DNA from: CALKXV01 sp965228905
GTDB taxonomy: Bacteria > Pseudomonadota > Alphaproteobacteria > Rhodobacterales > Rhodobacteraceae
Assembly (NCBI GenBank): GCA_965228905.1
Contig: CBDDII010000002.1
Location: forward strand, 1,185,348 to 1,249,347
Direction of reading: 5' to 3'
DNA: 64,000 nucleotides
Shown here: piece after piece, positions 50,870-59,594 of the stretch
Layout of the letters: the number at the start of each line of letters is the position of its first letter
Numbering within the stretch: position 1 is the first letter of the stretch
Position numbers and translations under genes: made by a program
Notes under the pieces: generated by a model
Database searches by the model: none
What the model was told of the DNA's origin: nothing
What the model saw: only the letters and a program-made list of their open reading frames with translations

Positions 50870-51915
50870 TCCGCGTTGCGGCAGACGGCGTTGCCTTCGG
50901 CTTTGAAAGCGATACGGGGCTATTAGACGGGTTCACCGTGGTCGATTGCGGGCGCGAGGTCGCGCCCCTGCACCGCGCGCCCTGGGTTGGCACGGACGAG
51001 GTGATGCCAGACAGCGAACCGCCGCTGATCGCACGTTTGGGCGGGGATTTCTTCTGTGCGCCCTTTGCGGCCAGCGCGGAAGGTTCACCCATGCACGGCT
51101 GGCCGCCGAATTCGGCCTGGGAGGTGACGCGGGCCTCGGACGGGGTGCTTGAGGCAGAGTTGGAAAAACCGGTGATGGGCGCGCGGTTGCGAAAGCGTCT
51201 TGCGCTGAAAGACGGCCATCCGTTCGTCTATCAATCCCATGTCTTCAGTGGCGGCGAAGGGCGGATCACATTCGCCAACCACGCCAATGTTTCCGTCGCC
51301 AATGGCGCCCTGATCCGCACCTCGCCCAAGCGCACATGGGAAACACCGAAGACGCAACAGGAACCCGACCCGGCGCGGGGCCGCTCGGCCCTGATCTCGC
51401 CTGCGCAATCAGAAGACCCGCGCGTCTTTCCCGGTGTTGACGGCCCGGTCGATCTGACGACCTATCCCTGGAACCCGCACCACGAGGATTTCGTGATCGG
51501 GATCGAGGCGCCGGGGCACGGGCTTGGCTGGACCGCCGTGACAAGGCCCAAGGAGGGCGACCTCTACTTGTCGCTGCGTGATCCGCGCGTTTTGCCCATG
51601 ACCATGCTCTGGCATTCGAACGGCGGGCGCGACTATCCCCCGTGGTCGTCGCGGCACTATGGCTGTCTCGGCGTGGAAGAGGGGGCGGCGGAGCATATGC
51701 TGGGCCTCTCGGGCGAGGGCGATCTGACCGGACCGGGGGCTTTGACCCTTGGCGGGAAAACCGAGGTACGCCACGTGATCGGGGCCATCGACTGGCCGGG
51801 CGGCGAAGCGGTGGCAAGCGTTGACTACAAGGGCGGTCTTTTGACCGTCACCGGGGAAGGGGGCGCGATGCGCAAGGTGGCACTGGATGGCGCGTTTCTG
51901 GGGCTGGGGTCATGA
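50866..51915 (+). CDS. mutarotase-like protein (DUF4432-type)
   Basis: A 349-aa soluble, beta-rich protein with galactose-mutarotase-like features: an N-terminal strand-rich part, GEGRITFANHANVSV, YPWNPHHEDFVIGIEAPG, and LWHSNGGRDYPPWSSRHYGCLGVEEG with conserved His and acidic residues. It resembles DUF4432/aldose epimerase-like proteins that open or interconvert sugar anomers. It is embedded between transporter and dehydrogenase genes with 4-bp overlaps on both sides, so it works on the imported substrate. The precise reaction is unknown. Confidence 0.75.
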   Translation: MIRVAADGVAFGFESDTGLLDGFTVVDCGREVAPLHRAPWVGTDEVMPDSEPPLIARLGGDFFCAPFAASAEGSPMHGWPPNSAWEVTRASDGVLEAELEKPVMGARLRKRLALKDGHPFVYQSHVFSGGEGRITFANHANVSVANGALIRTSPKRTWETPKTQQEPDPARGRSALISPAQSEDPRVFPGVDGPVDLTTYPWNPHHEDFVIGIEAPGHGLGWTAVTRPKEGDLYLSLRDPRVLPMTMLWHSNGGRDYPPWSSRHYGCLGVEEGAAEHMLGLSGEGDLTGPGALTLGGKTEVRHVIGAIDWPGGEAVASVDYKGGLLTVTGEGGAMRKVALDGAFLGLGS

Positions 51916-52928
51916 GTCGTATCATCTCCGCCCCCGAACCGCGCACCCTGGACCTGATCTTTCGCCCCGACGCACTTGGTGCGTTGCACAAGCAGCATGA
52001 GGTCTTTGAATGCTCTGCTGCCGAACTTGGCAATGCGCCGGACGAGGTGCTGGCCAATGCGCGCTACATCATCGGCCAGCCGTCGATTTCCGAAGACCTG
52101 CTGGACCGGATGACCTCGCTCAGATGCGTCTTCAACGTCGAAGGCAACCTGATGGACAACATGCCCTACGAAAGGCTGTTCGAACGCGGCATCCATGTCG
52201 TCACGCCGGGCTCGGTCTTTGCCCTGCCGGTGGCCGAGCTTGGCCTGGGGCTGGCGCTGGATCTGTTGCGCGGGATCACGGATGCCGATGTCGCCTTCCG
52301 CGACGGGCGCGAAGTCTGGGGGCTTGAGGGCAACCGGCAGGCGCGGCTTTTGTCCGGGGCCGAAGTGGGGATGATCGGCTATGGCGATCTCGGCAAGGCG
52401 CTTCACCGGCTGCTGATGCCGTTCGGCGTGCGCCTGCGCATCCACGACCCCTGGCTGCCGCCCTCGATCATCGCCGACGCGGGCGCAGAGCCTTCCGATC
52501 TGGAAACGGTGCTGTCGGAAAGCGACGTGATCTTCACCGTCGCCGGGGTGACCAGCCAGAACCGGGGTTTTCTTGGGGCCGAGGCGTTTCAGGCCATGCG
52601 CCAAGGGGCGGCGTTTATCCTTCTCAGCCGGGCCGAGGCGGTGGATTTCGACGCGCTAATGGCGGCTGTCGCCTCGGGTCACATTACGGCGGCCAGCGAT
52701 GTCTTCCCGTCCGAACCGATGCCAAAGGACCACCCGGTGCGCGGCCTTTCCGGGTTCCTGCGTTCGGCCCACCGGGCGGGCGCGCTGGAACAGGCGTTCT
52801 TTCTGATGGGCGATTACGTGCTGGAAGACATCGCACTTCTCGACAAGGGCCTGCCGCCCTTGAGGTGCCGCAGGGCCGAGCGCGAGACGGTGTCCATGAT
52901 GCGCTCCAAACCGGTCGATGTGAATTGA
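51912..52928 (+). CDS. D-2-hydroxyacid dehydrogenase family protein
   Basis: A 338-aa NAD-dependent oxidoreductase of the D-isomer-specific 2-hydroxyacid dehydrogenase (phosphoglycerate dehydrogenase-like) family. The nucleotide motif is GMIGYGDLGKAL, the catalytic arginine lies in LLSRAEAVDFDAL, the glutamate in VFPSEPMPKDHP and the histidine in RSAHRAGAL. Many sugar-acid catabolic operons use such enzymes. It is the last gene of module 1 and converges, 2 bp apart, on the second LacI gene; no terminator is visible. Confidence 0.9.
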   Translation: MSRIISAPEPRTLDLIFRPDALGALHKQHEVFECSAAELGNAPDEVLANARYIIGQPSISEDLLDRMTSLRCVFNVEGNLMDNMPYERLFERGIHVVTPGSVFALPVAELGLGLALDLLRGITDADVAFRDGREVWGLEGNRQARLLSGAEVGMIGYGDLGKALHRLLMPFGVRLRIHDPWLPPSIIADAGAEPSDLETVLSESDVIFTVAGVTSQNRGFLGAEAFQAMRQGAAFILLSRAEAVDFDALMAAVASGHITAASDVFPSEPMPKDHPVRGLSGFLRSAHRAGALEQAFFLMGDYVLEDIALLDKGLPPLRCRRAERETVSMMRSKPVDVN

Positions 52929-52930
52929 GC

Positions 52931-53956
52931 CTAGGCCGGAGGCGCCGCCGTACTGGCCCGCACGACAAGCTCCACGGGCAGAACGGTGTCGGGGATGGGC
53001 AGGCCGCCCGATTGGGTCAACCGCCCAAGCAGCGCCTGGGCGGCACGCATCCCAAGCCGCTGGCGGTCCTGCCGGATCGTGGTCAGGGCGGGCACATAGT
53101 ATTCCGACATCTCGATATCGTCGAAACCGACGACCGAGATGTCCTCGGGCACGCGCAGCCCGCCGTTCTGCAACCCCGCGATCAGGCCGAAGGCCACCAT
53201 GTCGGCGGAACAGAACACCGCCGTGGGCCTTTCGTCCATCGCAAGAATGCGCCGCGCGGCCTCGTGCCCCGATTCCACGGAAAAGTCGCCGCGAATGATC
53301 CAGTCGGGACGGGCGGGCAGGCCAAGACGGCTGCGTTCCGCCACCATGCCCTTGCGCCGCGCGGTGGTCAGAACGTTGTCGTCCGGCCCCGTGACATGGG
53401 CGATCTTGTGGTGGCCAAGGGCGTGCAGGTGACGGATGGCCAGCCGCGCGCCTTCCTCGTTGTCGCTGGAAATGACGGAAAACCTGTCGTCATCCACCCA
53501 TTCGCACAGGAACACGATGCGGTCGCCAAGCCCAAGGTCATAGCATTGCCCAAGGCTGTCGTCGGACAGCCCGCCGTCCAGGCTGATCGCCCCGTCGATC
53601 CGCCCGTCGGTAAAGTAATCGGCCAGGGTCGAGGTCTTCATGGGGTTGCTTTGGGTGTCGGTGATCAGGATGGCATAGTCAGAGCCGGAAAAGCCTTCGC
53701 TGATGCCCGCCAGGATGCCGGAGTAGAAGGGTTTTCCAAGGTTCGGCACAAGGATCAGGACGGCGGCGGCGCGCTGCATCCGAAGGTTGCGGGCCGCCTG
53801 ATTCGCGCGATAGCCGGTCTCTTTTATGGCTTCGAGCACGATCTTGCGCGTCGTTTCCGACACAAGCCCGGGGTTCGACAGAACCCGGCTGACCGTGGCG
53901 GCCGAGACATTGGCGTTGCGGGCCACGTCCTGAATTGTCGCCGGTCTCTGGATCAT
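52931..53956 (-). CDS. LacI family transcriptional regulator (module 2)
   Basis: A 341-aa LacI/GalR repressor. The DNA-binding part is TIQDVARNANVSAATVSRVL followed by SNPGLVSETTRKIV, and the ligand domain contains VLILVPNLGKPFYSGILAGI, VFLCEWVDDD, NEEGARLAIRHLHALGHHKI and VVGFDDIEMSEY. The ATG at 53956 begins the helix-turn-helix; upstream codons are not conserved-looking. Two near-palindromic sites of the classic LacI-family type lie in the divergent spacer to the SDR gene (54017-54071), very likely its operators. It likely controls the whole second catabolic operon. Confidence 0.95.
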   Translation of the reverse strand: MIQRPATIQDVARNANVSAATVSRVLSNPGLVSETTRKIVLEAIKETGYRANQAARNLRMQRAAAVLILVPNLGKPFYSGILAGISEGFSGSDYAILITDTQSNPMKTSTLADYFTDGRIDGAISLDGGLSDDSLGQCYDLGLGDRIVFLCEWVDDDRFSVISSDNEEGARLAIRHLHALGHHKIAHVTGPDDNVLTTARRKGMVAERSRLGLPARPDWIIRGDFSVESGHEAARRILAMDERPTAVFCSADMVAFGLIAGLQNGGLRVPEDISVVGFDDIEMSEYYVPALTTIRQDRQRLGMRAAQALLGRLTQSGGLPIPDTVLPVELVVRASTAAPPA

Positions 53957-54016
53957 GCTTTCAGCATCGTTTGGGTGAATTCCCCGCTTGACTCGAATCC
54001 GAAGTTGATACGAGTA

Positions 54017-54030
54017 TGTAATCGTTTTCA
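54017..54030. promoter_or_regulatory. LacI-type operator 1
   Basis: TGTAATCGTTTTCA is a 14-bp near-palindrome centred on CG, the form bound by LacI/GalR family proteins. It differs by one base from the reverse complement of operator 2, 41 bp away, and lies 60 bp upstream of the regulator's own start codon. Confidence 0.75.
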
Positions 54031-54057
54031 TCGTTCGGGAAGAGGGTTTTTCGATCA

Positions 54058-54071
54058 TGAAAACGATTTCA
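54058..54071. promoter_or_regulatory. LacI-type operator 2
   Basis: TGAAAACGATTTCA is one base away from the palindrome TGAAATCGATTTCA and two from TGAAAACGTTTTCA. It lies about 70 bp before the SDR start. Centre-to-centre distance to operator 1 is 41 bp, close to four helical turns, suitable for cooperative or looped binding. Confidence 0.78.
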
Positions 54072-54141
54072 GGCGACGGCCTGGCTTGCAAGGACCTTGG
54101 GGGGAGGAAGCTCTTTTGGACGATCTGAAGTGGGGCACGGC

Positions 54142-54870
54142 GTGAGCGCGGCGGCGTCTTTCGACTTTTCCGGCGCGAAGGTGCTGGTTGTCGGGGCAAG
54201 TCGTGGCGGGATCGGTGCCTCGATTGCCCATGCGTTTCAGGACAGCGGTGCCGAGGTGGACATCACCGGGGCCGAGCCGACCTGCGTTCCCGAGGATGCC
54301 GAACGCTTTGCCTATACCCAGCTTGACGTGACCGACACCGAGGCGGTGCGCGCCTTTGCGGGCAACCGCGACAGGCTTGACGTGCTGGTCAATTGCGCCG
54401 CCATCACCCGCCGGGGCGAGGAAATGGCCCCCGATTTCTTTTCGCGCGTGCTGGACGTGAACCTGACCGGATCGCTGCGCTGCGCCGAGGCGCTGCATCC
54501 GGCGCTTTCGGCGGCCAGGGGCAAGGTCATCAACATCGCTTCGATGTATGCGCGGTTTGGATCGCCTCGAAATCCGGCCTATGGTGCATCCAAGGCGGGG
54601 GTCGAGCAACTGACCAAATCTCTGGCCATCGCCTGGGCCGAAGACGGCATTCGGGTGAATGCCATCGCGCCGGGGTTCATCGTGACCGAACAATCCGCCC
54701 GCGCGCGCCAGGATGCGGCCTTCACGGCGGCCATCGAGGCGCGCACCCCGATGAAAAGATGGGGTCAGCCGGGCGACATCGCGGGCGCGGCGCTGTTTCT
54801 GGCCTCGGATGCCTCGGCCTTTCTGACAGGCGTCTGCCTGCCCGTTGACGGAGGGTATTCCGTTGTCTGA
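54142..54870 (+). CDS. SDR family oxidoreductase (module 2)
   Basis: A 242-aa short-chain dehydrogenase. The nucleotide site is GASRGGIGASIA (a slightly altered TGxxxGxG), with VNCAAITRRG, the catalytic IASMYARFGS and YGASKAGVEQL, and the C-terminal CLPVDGGYSVV. The start taken is a GTG at 54142 whose bases overlap the TGA of a 9-codon TTG-initiated leader frame (54116-54145). That leader has a very strong GGAGGAAG site, so translation coupling is likely; a GTG at 54130 is an alternative. It is the first gene of module 2, probably oxidising a hydroxyl group of the imported sugar or cyclitol. Confidence 0.9.
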   Translation: MSAAASFDFSGAKVLVVGASRGGIGASIAHAFQDSGAEVDITGAEPTCVPEDAERFAYTQLDVTDTEAVRAFAGNRDRLDVLVNCAAITRRGEEMAPDFFSRVLDVNLTGSLRCAEALHPALSAARGKVINIASMYARFGSPRNPAYGASKAGVEQLTKSLAIAWAEDGIRVNAIAPGFIVTEQSARARQDAAFTAAIEARTPMKRWGQPGDIAGAALFLASDASAFLTGVCLPVDGGYSVV

Positions 54871-54883
54871 CAGGAGCCATTGA

Positions 54884-56038
54884 ATGACCAAGTTTTCCCA
54901 GATCAACACGGCGGTGATCGGCACAGGTTTCATCGGCACCGTCCACGTACAGGAATTGCGCCGCCTTGGGGTGAACGTGAAGGGCGTTCTGGGCTCGTCG
55001 CCCGAGCGTGGTGCGGAACGCGCGGGCGAGATTGGCGTCGCGCACGCCTATGCCTCGCTTGACGACCTTCTGGCGGACAAGGACGTCGATGTCGTTCATG
55101 TCACTTCGCCGAACCACGCCCATTATCCGCAGGTGAAAGCGATCCTTGCCGCCGGCAAGAACGTCGTCTGCGAAAAGCCGCTGGCGATGACCAGCGCGGA
55201 ATCCGCCGAGATGGTCGAACTTGCCGACGCCTCGGGCAAGGTCTGCGCGGTCTGCTACAATATCCGCTTTTATCCGCTGAACCAGCAGGCCCACGGCATG
55301 GCCAAGGCGGGCGAGTTGGGCGACGTGCGTTTCATCACCGGCCATGCCCACCAGGACTGGTTGTCGAAACCGACCGACTGGAACTGGCGGCTGCGCTCGG
55401 AAATCGGCGGGCCATTGCGGTCGGTCGGGGACATTGGCACCCATTGGGTGGACCTCGCCAGTTTCATCACCGGGCTGAAGGTCGAGGCGGTGATGGCGGA
55501 ACTGACGACCTTTCTGAACGAACGTCAGAAACCCGTCGGCCCGGTCGAGACGTTTTCCAGCGGCACCGGGGAAACCGAAACGGTCGCCGTGGATACTGAC
55601 GATTCCGCGATGATCCTGTTGCGGTTCGCCAATGGCGCGCGCGGCGTGGTCAGCACCAGCCAGATCAACGTGGGGCGCAAGTGTTCCTTTGCCTGGGACG
55701 TGGCCGGGTCGAAATCCAGCGCCGCCTGGGACAGCGAAACGCCCGATCACCTGTTCATCGGTCACCGGGATGCGCCGAACCAGATCCTTATGCGGGATTT
55801 CACCCTGATGAACCCCTATGGCACCGCCGCCGCGACCCTGCCGCCGGGGCATGTCGAAGGCTTCGCCGACAGTTTCCACAACTTTTTCCGCGCGGTTTAC
55901 ACCGACATCGCCCAGGGCGCGCGGCAGGCGGACAGCACATGGGCCACCTTCGACGATGGTCACTACGAAATGCAATTCTGCGATGCGGTTCTGAAATCGG
56001 CCGAAGAAGGCCGCTGGGTCGCATTGAGCGAGGTTTGA
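54884..56038 (+). CDS. Gfo/Idh/MocA family oxidoreductase A
   Basis: A 384-aa NAD(P)-dependent sugar or cyclitol dehydrogenase. The Rossmann motif is AVIGTGFIGTVH, followed by VVHVTSPNHAHYPQ, the family's catalytic EKP in VVCEKPLAMTS, and GGPLRSVGDIGTHWVDLASF with the active-site Asp and His. It lies 13 nt after the SDR gene and 4 nt before the isomerase gene. With the isomerase it recalls the MocA/MocC and IolG/IolE pairs of inositol and rhizopine breakdown, but the substrate is not determined. Confidence 0.93.
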   Translation: MTKFSQINTAVIGTGFIGTVHVQELRRLGVNVKGVLGSSPERGAERAGEIGVAHAYASLDDLLADKDVDVVHVTSPNHAHYPQVKAILAAGKNVVCEKPLAMTSAESAEMVELADASGKVCAVCYNIRFYPLNQQAHGMAKAGELGDVRFITGHAHQDWLSKPTDWNWRLRSEIGGPLRSVGDIGTHWVDLASFITGLKVEAVMAELTTFLNERQKPVGPVETFSSGTGETETVAVDTDDSAMILLRFANGARGVVSTSQINVGRKCSFAWDVAGSKSSAAWDSETPDHLFIGHRDAPNQILMRDFTLMNPYGTAAATLPPGHVEGFADSFHNFFRAVYTDIAQGARQADSTWATFDDGHYEMQFCDAVLKSAEEGRWVALSEV

Positions 56039-56042
56039 GCAC

Positions 56043-56957
56043 ATGAAACTTGGTTTGCTGACAGCCCCATTCGAGGACACACCCCTGGAAGACGTGGCCG
56101 CTTGGTCGGGCCAGAACGGCTTTTCGGCGTTCGAGGTCGCCTGCTGGCCCGCCTCGGGCGGTGAAAAGCGGCGCTATGCCGGGACCAGCCACATCGACGT
56201 GGACGGGCTGAGCGCGGATCAGGGGGCGGAAATCACTGCTATGCTTCAAGGCCACGGGATCGAGATCTCGGGCCTTGGATATTATCCGAACCCCCTGCAC
56301 GCCGAGGCCGACCACCGCGACGAGGTGATCGGCCATCTGAAAAAGGTGATCACCGCGGCGGGCACCATGGGCATTGGCGTCGTCAATACCTTCATCGGCG
56401 GGGATCGCAGCCTCAGCGTCGACGACAACTGGACCCGCGCGACCGAGATTTTCGCACCGATCGTCAAACATGCGAGGGACGCGGGCGTGCGGCTTTGCTT
56501 TGAGAACTGCCCGATGATTTTCAGCCACGACGAATGGCCGGGCGGGCACAACATCGCCTACAGCCCCAAGATCTGGCGGCGCATCTTCGAAGAATGGGGC
56601 GATGCGGTCGGCATGAATTTCGACCCCTCGCACCTGATCTGGCAGTTCATCGACCAGACCCGATTCATCAATGAATTCGGGGGCCAGATAGCGCATGTTC
56701 ATGCAAAGGACGTGATGATCGACCGTGACGGTCTTTACGAAAACGGCACCATGTCCGTGGGCATGGGCTGGCAGATTCCGCGGCTTTGCGGATTGGGCGA
56801 CGTGGATTGGCCCAGCTTTTTCTCGGCGCTCTACCGCGCCGGATACGACGGCCCCGTCATCATCGAACATGAAGACAGGCTTTTCGAAGGAACGGACGAA
56901 AAGGTGAAACGCGGCTTTCTTCTGGCACGCGACGTCCTGACACCGTTCATCAAATAG
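56043..56957 (+). CDS. sugar phosphate isomerase/epimerase (xylose isomerase-like TIM barrel)
   Basis: A 304-aa TIM-barrel metal enzyme of the AP-endonuclease-2/xylose-isomerase-like superfamily, which includes IolE, IolI and MocC. Metal ligands are visible in LCFENCPM (Glu), NFDPSHLIW (Asp, His), HVHAKDVM (His) and VIIEHED (Glu). It begins MKLGLLTAPFEDTPLEDVA. It is closely packed between the dehydrogenase and the binding-protein genes, so it probably isomerises, epimerises or dehydrates the keto product of a neighbouring dehydrogenase. Confidence 0.9.
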   Translation: MKLGLLTAPFEDTPLEDVAAWSGQNGFSAFEVACWPASGGEKRRYAGTSHIDVDGLSADQGAEITAMLQGHGIEISGLGYYPNPLHAEADHRDEVIGHLKKVITAAGTMGIGVVNTFIGGDRSLSVDDNWTRATEIFAPIVKHARDAGVRLCFENCPMIFSHDEWPGGHNIAYSPKIWRRIFEEWGDAVGMNFDPSHLIWQFIDQTRFINEFGGQIAHVHAKDVMIDRDGLYENGTMSVGMGWQIPRLCGLGDVDWPSFFSALYRAGYDGPVIIEHEDRLFEGTDEKVKRGFLLARDVLTPFIK

Positions 56958-57005
56958 GGGCTCGCCCCCGCAACCAAGAACCAAGACTTGAAAGGGAGAA
57001 AACTG

Positions 57006-58043
57006 ATGAAAAAAGTACTTACCGGCACGGCGGCGCTTTTGCTTGCTGCCTCGCTTGCTCCGGCCGCCTTCGCGGCGGGGCACAAATCCTATACCATCGG
57101 CGTGTCGAACACCGTTCAGGGCAACGGCTGGCGCGAAGAGATGATCTGCGCCATGCGCGCCCAGGCGCTGGTCGAGGGCGACGTGTCCAACCTGATCGTT
57201 GCACACCGCAACACGGATTCGGCAGGTCAGCTTGAAGACCTGAACAACCTGATCGAAGCGGGTGTCGACGCCATCGTGCTGAACCCCTCGAACCCCGACG
57301 CGCTGAACTCGGCCATTGATACGGCCATCGCGCAGGGGATCGTGGTTGTTGCCGTGGATGCGGGCGTGTCGGCGGAAGGCGCCTACATCCTCTCGAACAA
57401 CCAGGAAGAATACGCCTATCTTGGCGCGAAGTGGCTGTTCGAACAGATCGGCGGTTCGGGCGATGTTGTCTACATGCGCGGCATCGCGGGTGTTTCGGCG
57501 GATACCGACCGTGACAACGGCTTCAAGCGTGCGTTGGCCGAATTCCCCGATGTGAACGTCGTGCACGAGGTTTTCACCGGCTGGCAGCAGGACCAGGGCA
57601 AGCAGCAGATGTTCGACTATCTGGCGACCGGCATTCCGTTTGACGGGGTCTGGACCAGCGGCATCGACAACGTGATCGTCGATGCCTTCGTTGAATCCGG
57701 TGCGCCGCTGGTGCCGATCGTCGGTGCGGACAACGCCGGTTTCGTCAAATACCTGGCGGAAACCGACGGGCTTGTCGGCGCTGCGGTGACCAACCCCGGT
57801 TCGGTCGGCGGTGCGGGCGTGGCCCTTGCCGTGGACATCCTGAACGGCGATGCGCCCGACAGCCAGACCGTGCTGGTCGATCCGGTTCTGTGGGAAAACG
57901 CCACCGATGCGGGCCGCGCAACCATTGCCGAGGCGCAGAACCCGAACCTTGACCCGGAATGGCCTGTTTCCGTGTCGATCCCCGGCTGGACCGACTACAC
58001 CATGGAACAGATCATCGCCTGCGAAGGCCCCGGCGACAGCTAA
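57006..58043 (+). CDS. sugar ABC transporter substrate-binding protein (module 2)
   Basis: Periplasmic CUT2-family receptor, 345 aa. The signal peptide ends in AAFAAG (about residue 24). Then come YTIGVSNTVQGNGWREEMI, the loop DAIVLNPSNPDALN, VVVAVDAGV, and VVYMRGIAGVSADTDRDNGF, all standard for ribose/inositol-type receptors. The ATG at 57006 has a GGGAG site. It is unrelated in detail to the module 1 receptor, so the two importers likely carry different ligands. It is expected to work with the ATPase and the two permeases that follow. Confidence 0.95.
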   Translation: MKKVLTGTAALLLAASLAPAAFAAGHKSYTIGVSNTVQGNGWREEMICAMRAQALVEGDVSNLIVAHRNTDSAGQLEDLNNLIEAGVDAIVLNPSNPDALNSAIDTAIAQGIVVVAVDAGVSAEGAYILSNNQEEYAYLGAKWLFEQIGGSGDVVYMRGIAGVSADTDRDNGFKRALAEFPDVNVVHEVFTGWQQDQGKQQMFDYLATGIPFDGVWTSGIDNVIVDAFVESGAPLVPIVGADNAGFVKYLAETDGLVGAAVTNPGSVGGAGVALAVDILNGDAPDSQTVLVDPVLWENATDAGRATIAEAQNPNLDPEWPVSVSIPGWTDYTMEQIIACEGPGDS

Positions 58044-58109
58044 GTTACAAGACGCCCGGTCGCCGAGCCTATTTCGGCGGCCGGTCCTTTCCCAAGGATC
58101 CGACCTTCC

Positions 58110-59594
58110 ATGCAGGACACACCCCTTCTTGACGCCTCAAGCGTTGCCAAAAGTTTCGGCGCGGTGCGGGCTCTGACCGACGCACGGCTGACCGTCGGCG
58201 AGGGCGAGGTCGTGGCCCTGATGGGGGCGAACGGGGCCGGGAAATCGACATTCGTCAAGATCATTACCGGTGCCTTGAAACCCGACACGGGGCATGTGCG
58301 CATCCGGGGCAGGGACGCGCGGGTCGGCAATCCGGCAGAGGCGCGGAAATCCGGGCTTGTGCCGGTCTACCAGGAACCATCCCTGATCCCCGATCTGGAT
58401 GTGCGCGACAACCTGCGGCTGGTCGACACGCCGGTCGATCCCTTCCTGCACTGGATGGGCGAATTGGGCATCGGCACGATTGATCTTTCCGCGATGATCA
58501 AGGACTTGCCGCTGGCGACCCTTCGGATCATCGACCTTGCCCGCGCCCTTGCTGCCGAACCCGATGTTCTTTTGCTGGATGAAATGACCGCCGCCCTTCC
58601 GACCGATCTTGTCGAGCGCGTGCTGAAGGTGGTGCGCGGTAAGGCGAACGCGGGCATGGGCGTGATCTATGTCTCGCATAGGTTCACCGAAATTTCCGAG
58701 CTTTGCGACCGCGCGACCGTCCTTCGCGACGGCAAGACGGTCGGCGATCTGAAGATCGAACCGGGCGTGGAAGAGCGCGTGGTCGAACTCATGCTGGGCC
58801 AGAAGCTGGAGCTGGGTGCGCGCGTTCTGGAAGAACGCCAGGACAAGCCCAAAGGTGCACCGCGTCTGAGCCTCAAGGCCCTGGCCGCCGCGCCCAAGGT
58901 GACCGACGTCAGCTTCGATCTTCACGCGGGCGAGGTGCTGGGCGTCGTCGCCCTTGAAGGGCAGGGGCAGGACGAGGTTTTCGAGGTTCTGGCCGGGTTC
59001 ATGAAACCCACGGGCGGAACCATCGAGTTGGACGGCACCCCCGTCGCCTTTGCCCATCCCGCCGACGCCATCCAGGCAGGTGTGAAATTCGTTCCCGGCA
59101 ACCGTGCCGATGCGCTGATGGCGCAGCGTTCGGTCCGGGAAAACATCGCGCTGCCGTTCTCGGCGAACATCGGTTCCTGGGGCGCCTTGAAGCGCAGGCA
59201 CGAGGCCGAGCGTGTCGGCCACGCCATCGAGAAACTTCAGATCGACACCCGCGCCCAGGGCGAGGTGCAGCGCCTGTCCGGCGGCAACCAGCAAAAGGTG
59301 ACCATCGGCCGCTGGCTGGCGACCGGCGTTGACACGCTCTTGCTGTTCGACCCGACGCGGGGGATCGACGTGCGCACCAAGCGCCAGATCTATCCCCTTG
59401 TGCGCGAATTGGCCGAGAAGGGATCGGCGGTGCTGTTCTACACCTCGGAACTGGAAGAGGTGCAGCTTGCCTGCGACCGCGCGGTGGTGATCTTCAACGG
59501 GCGCGTGGTCGATGTGATCGACGCCGCCGACGCAAGCGAGCAGAACCTCATGCGGGCCGCCTATGGCCTGACGGAAAAAGAGGGGGCGGCATGA
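58110..59594 (+). CDS. sugar ABC transporter ATPase with two asymmetric domains (module 2)
   Basis: RbsA/MglA-type ATPase, 494 aa with two nucleotide-binding domains. Domain 1 has a perfect Walker A GANGAGKST and Walker B LLLDEMTAAL, but where LSGGQ is expected it reads LPLATLR. Domain 2 has no Walker A lysine (VVALEGQGQDEV) but an intact LSGGNQQK signature and LLLFDPTRGID. Only one composite site, Walker A of domain 1 with the signature of domain 2, would be complete. It overlaps the first permease gene by 4 bp. Confidence 0.93.
   Translation: MQDTPLLDASSVAKSFGAVRALTDARLTVGEGEVVALMGANGAGKSTFVKIITGALKPDTGHVRIRGRDARVGNPAEARKSGLVPVYQEPSLIPDLDVRDNLRLVDTPVDPFLHWMGELGIGTIDLSAMIKDLPLATLRIIDLARALAAEPDVLLLDEMTAALPTDLVERVLKVVRGKANAGMGVIYVSHRFTEISELCDRATVLRDGKTVGDLKIEPGVEERVVELMLGQKLELGARVLEERQDKPKGAPRLSLKALAAAPKVTDVSFDLHAGEVLGVVALEGQGQDEVFEVLAGFMKPTGGTIELDGTPVAFAHPADAIQAGVKFVPGNRADALMAQRSVRENIALPFSANIGSWGALKRRHEAERVGHAIEKLQIDTRAQGEVQRLSGGNQQKVTIGRWLATGVDTLLLFDPTRGIDVRTKRQIYPLVRELAEKGSAVLFYTSELEEVQLACDRAVVIFNGRVVDVIDAADASEQNLMRAAYGLTEKEGAA

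Noticed and set aside
52865..54145. Long plus-strand frame over the second LacI gene
   Set aside because: It is antisense to a clear LacI gene and has no recognisable domain; only its last 9 codons matter, as a possible leader frame.
55800..57566. 588-codon minus-strand frame across the MocA, isomerase and receptor genes
   Set aside because: It spans three well-supported genes on the other strand and has no domain signature.
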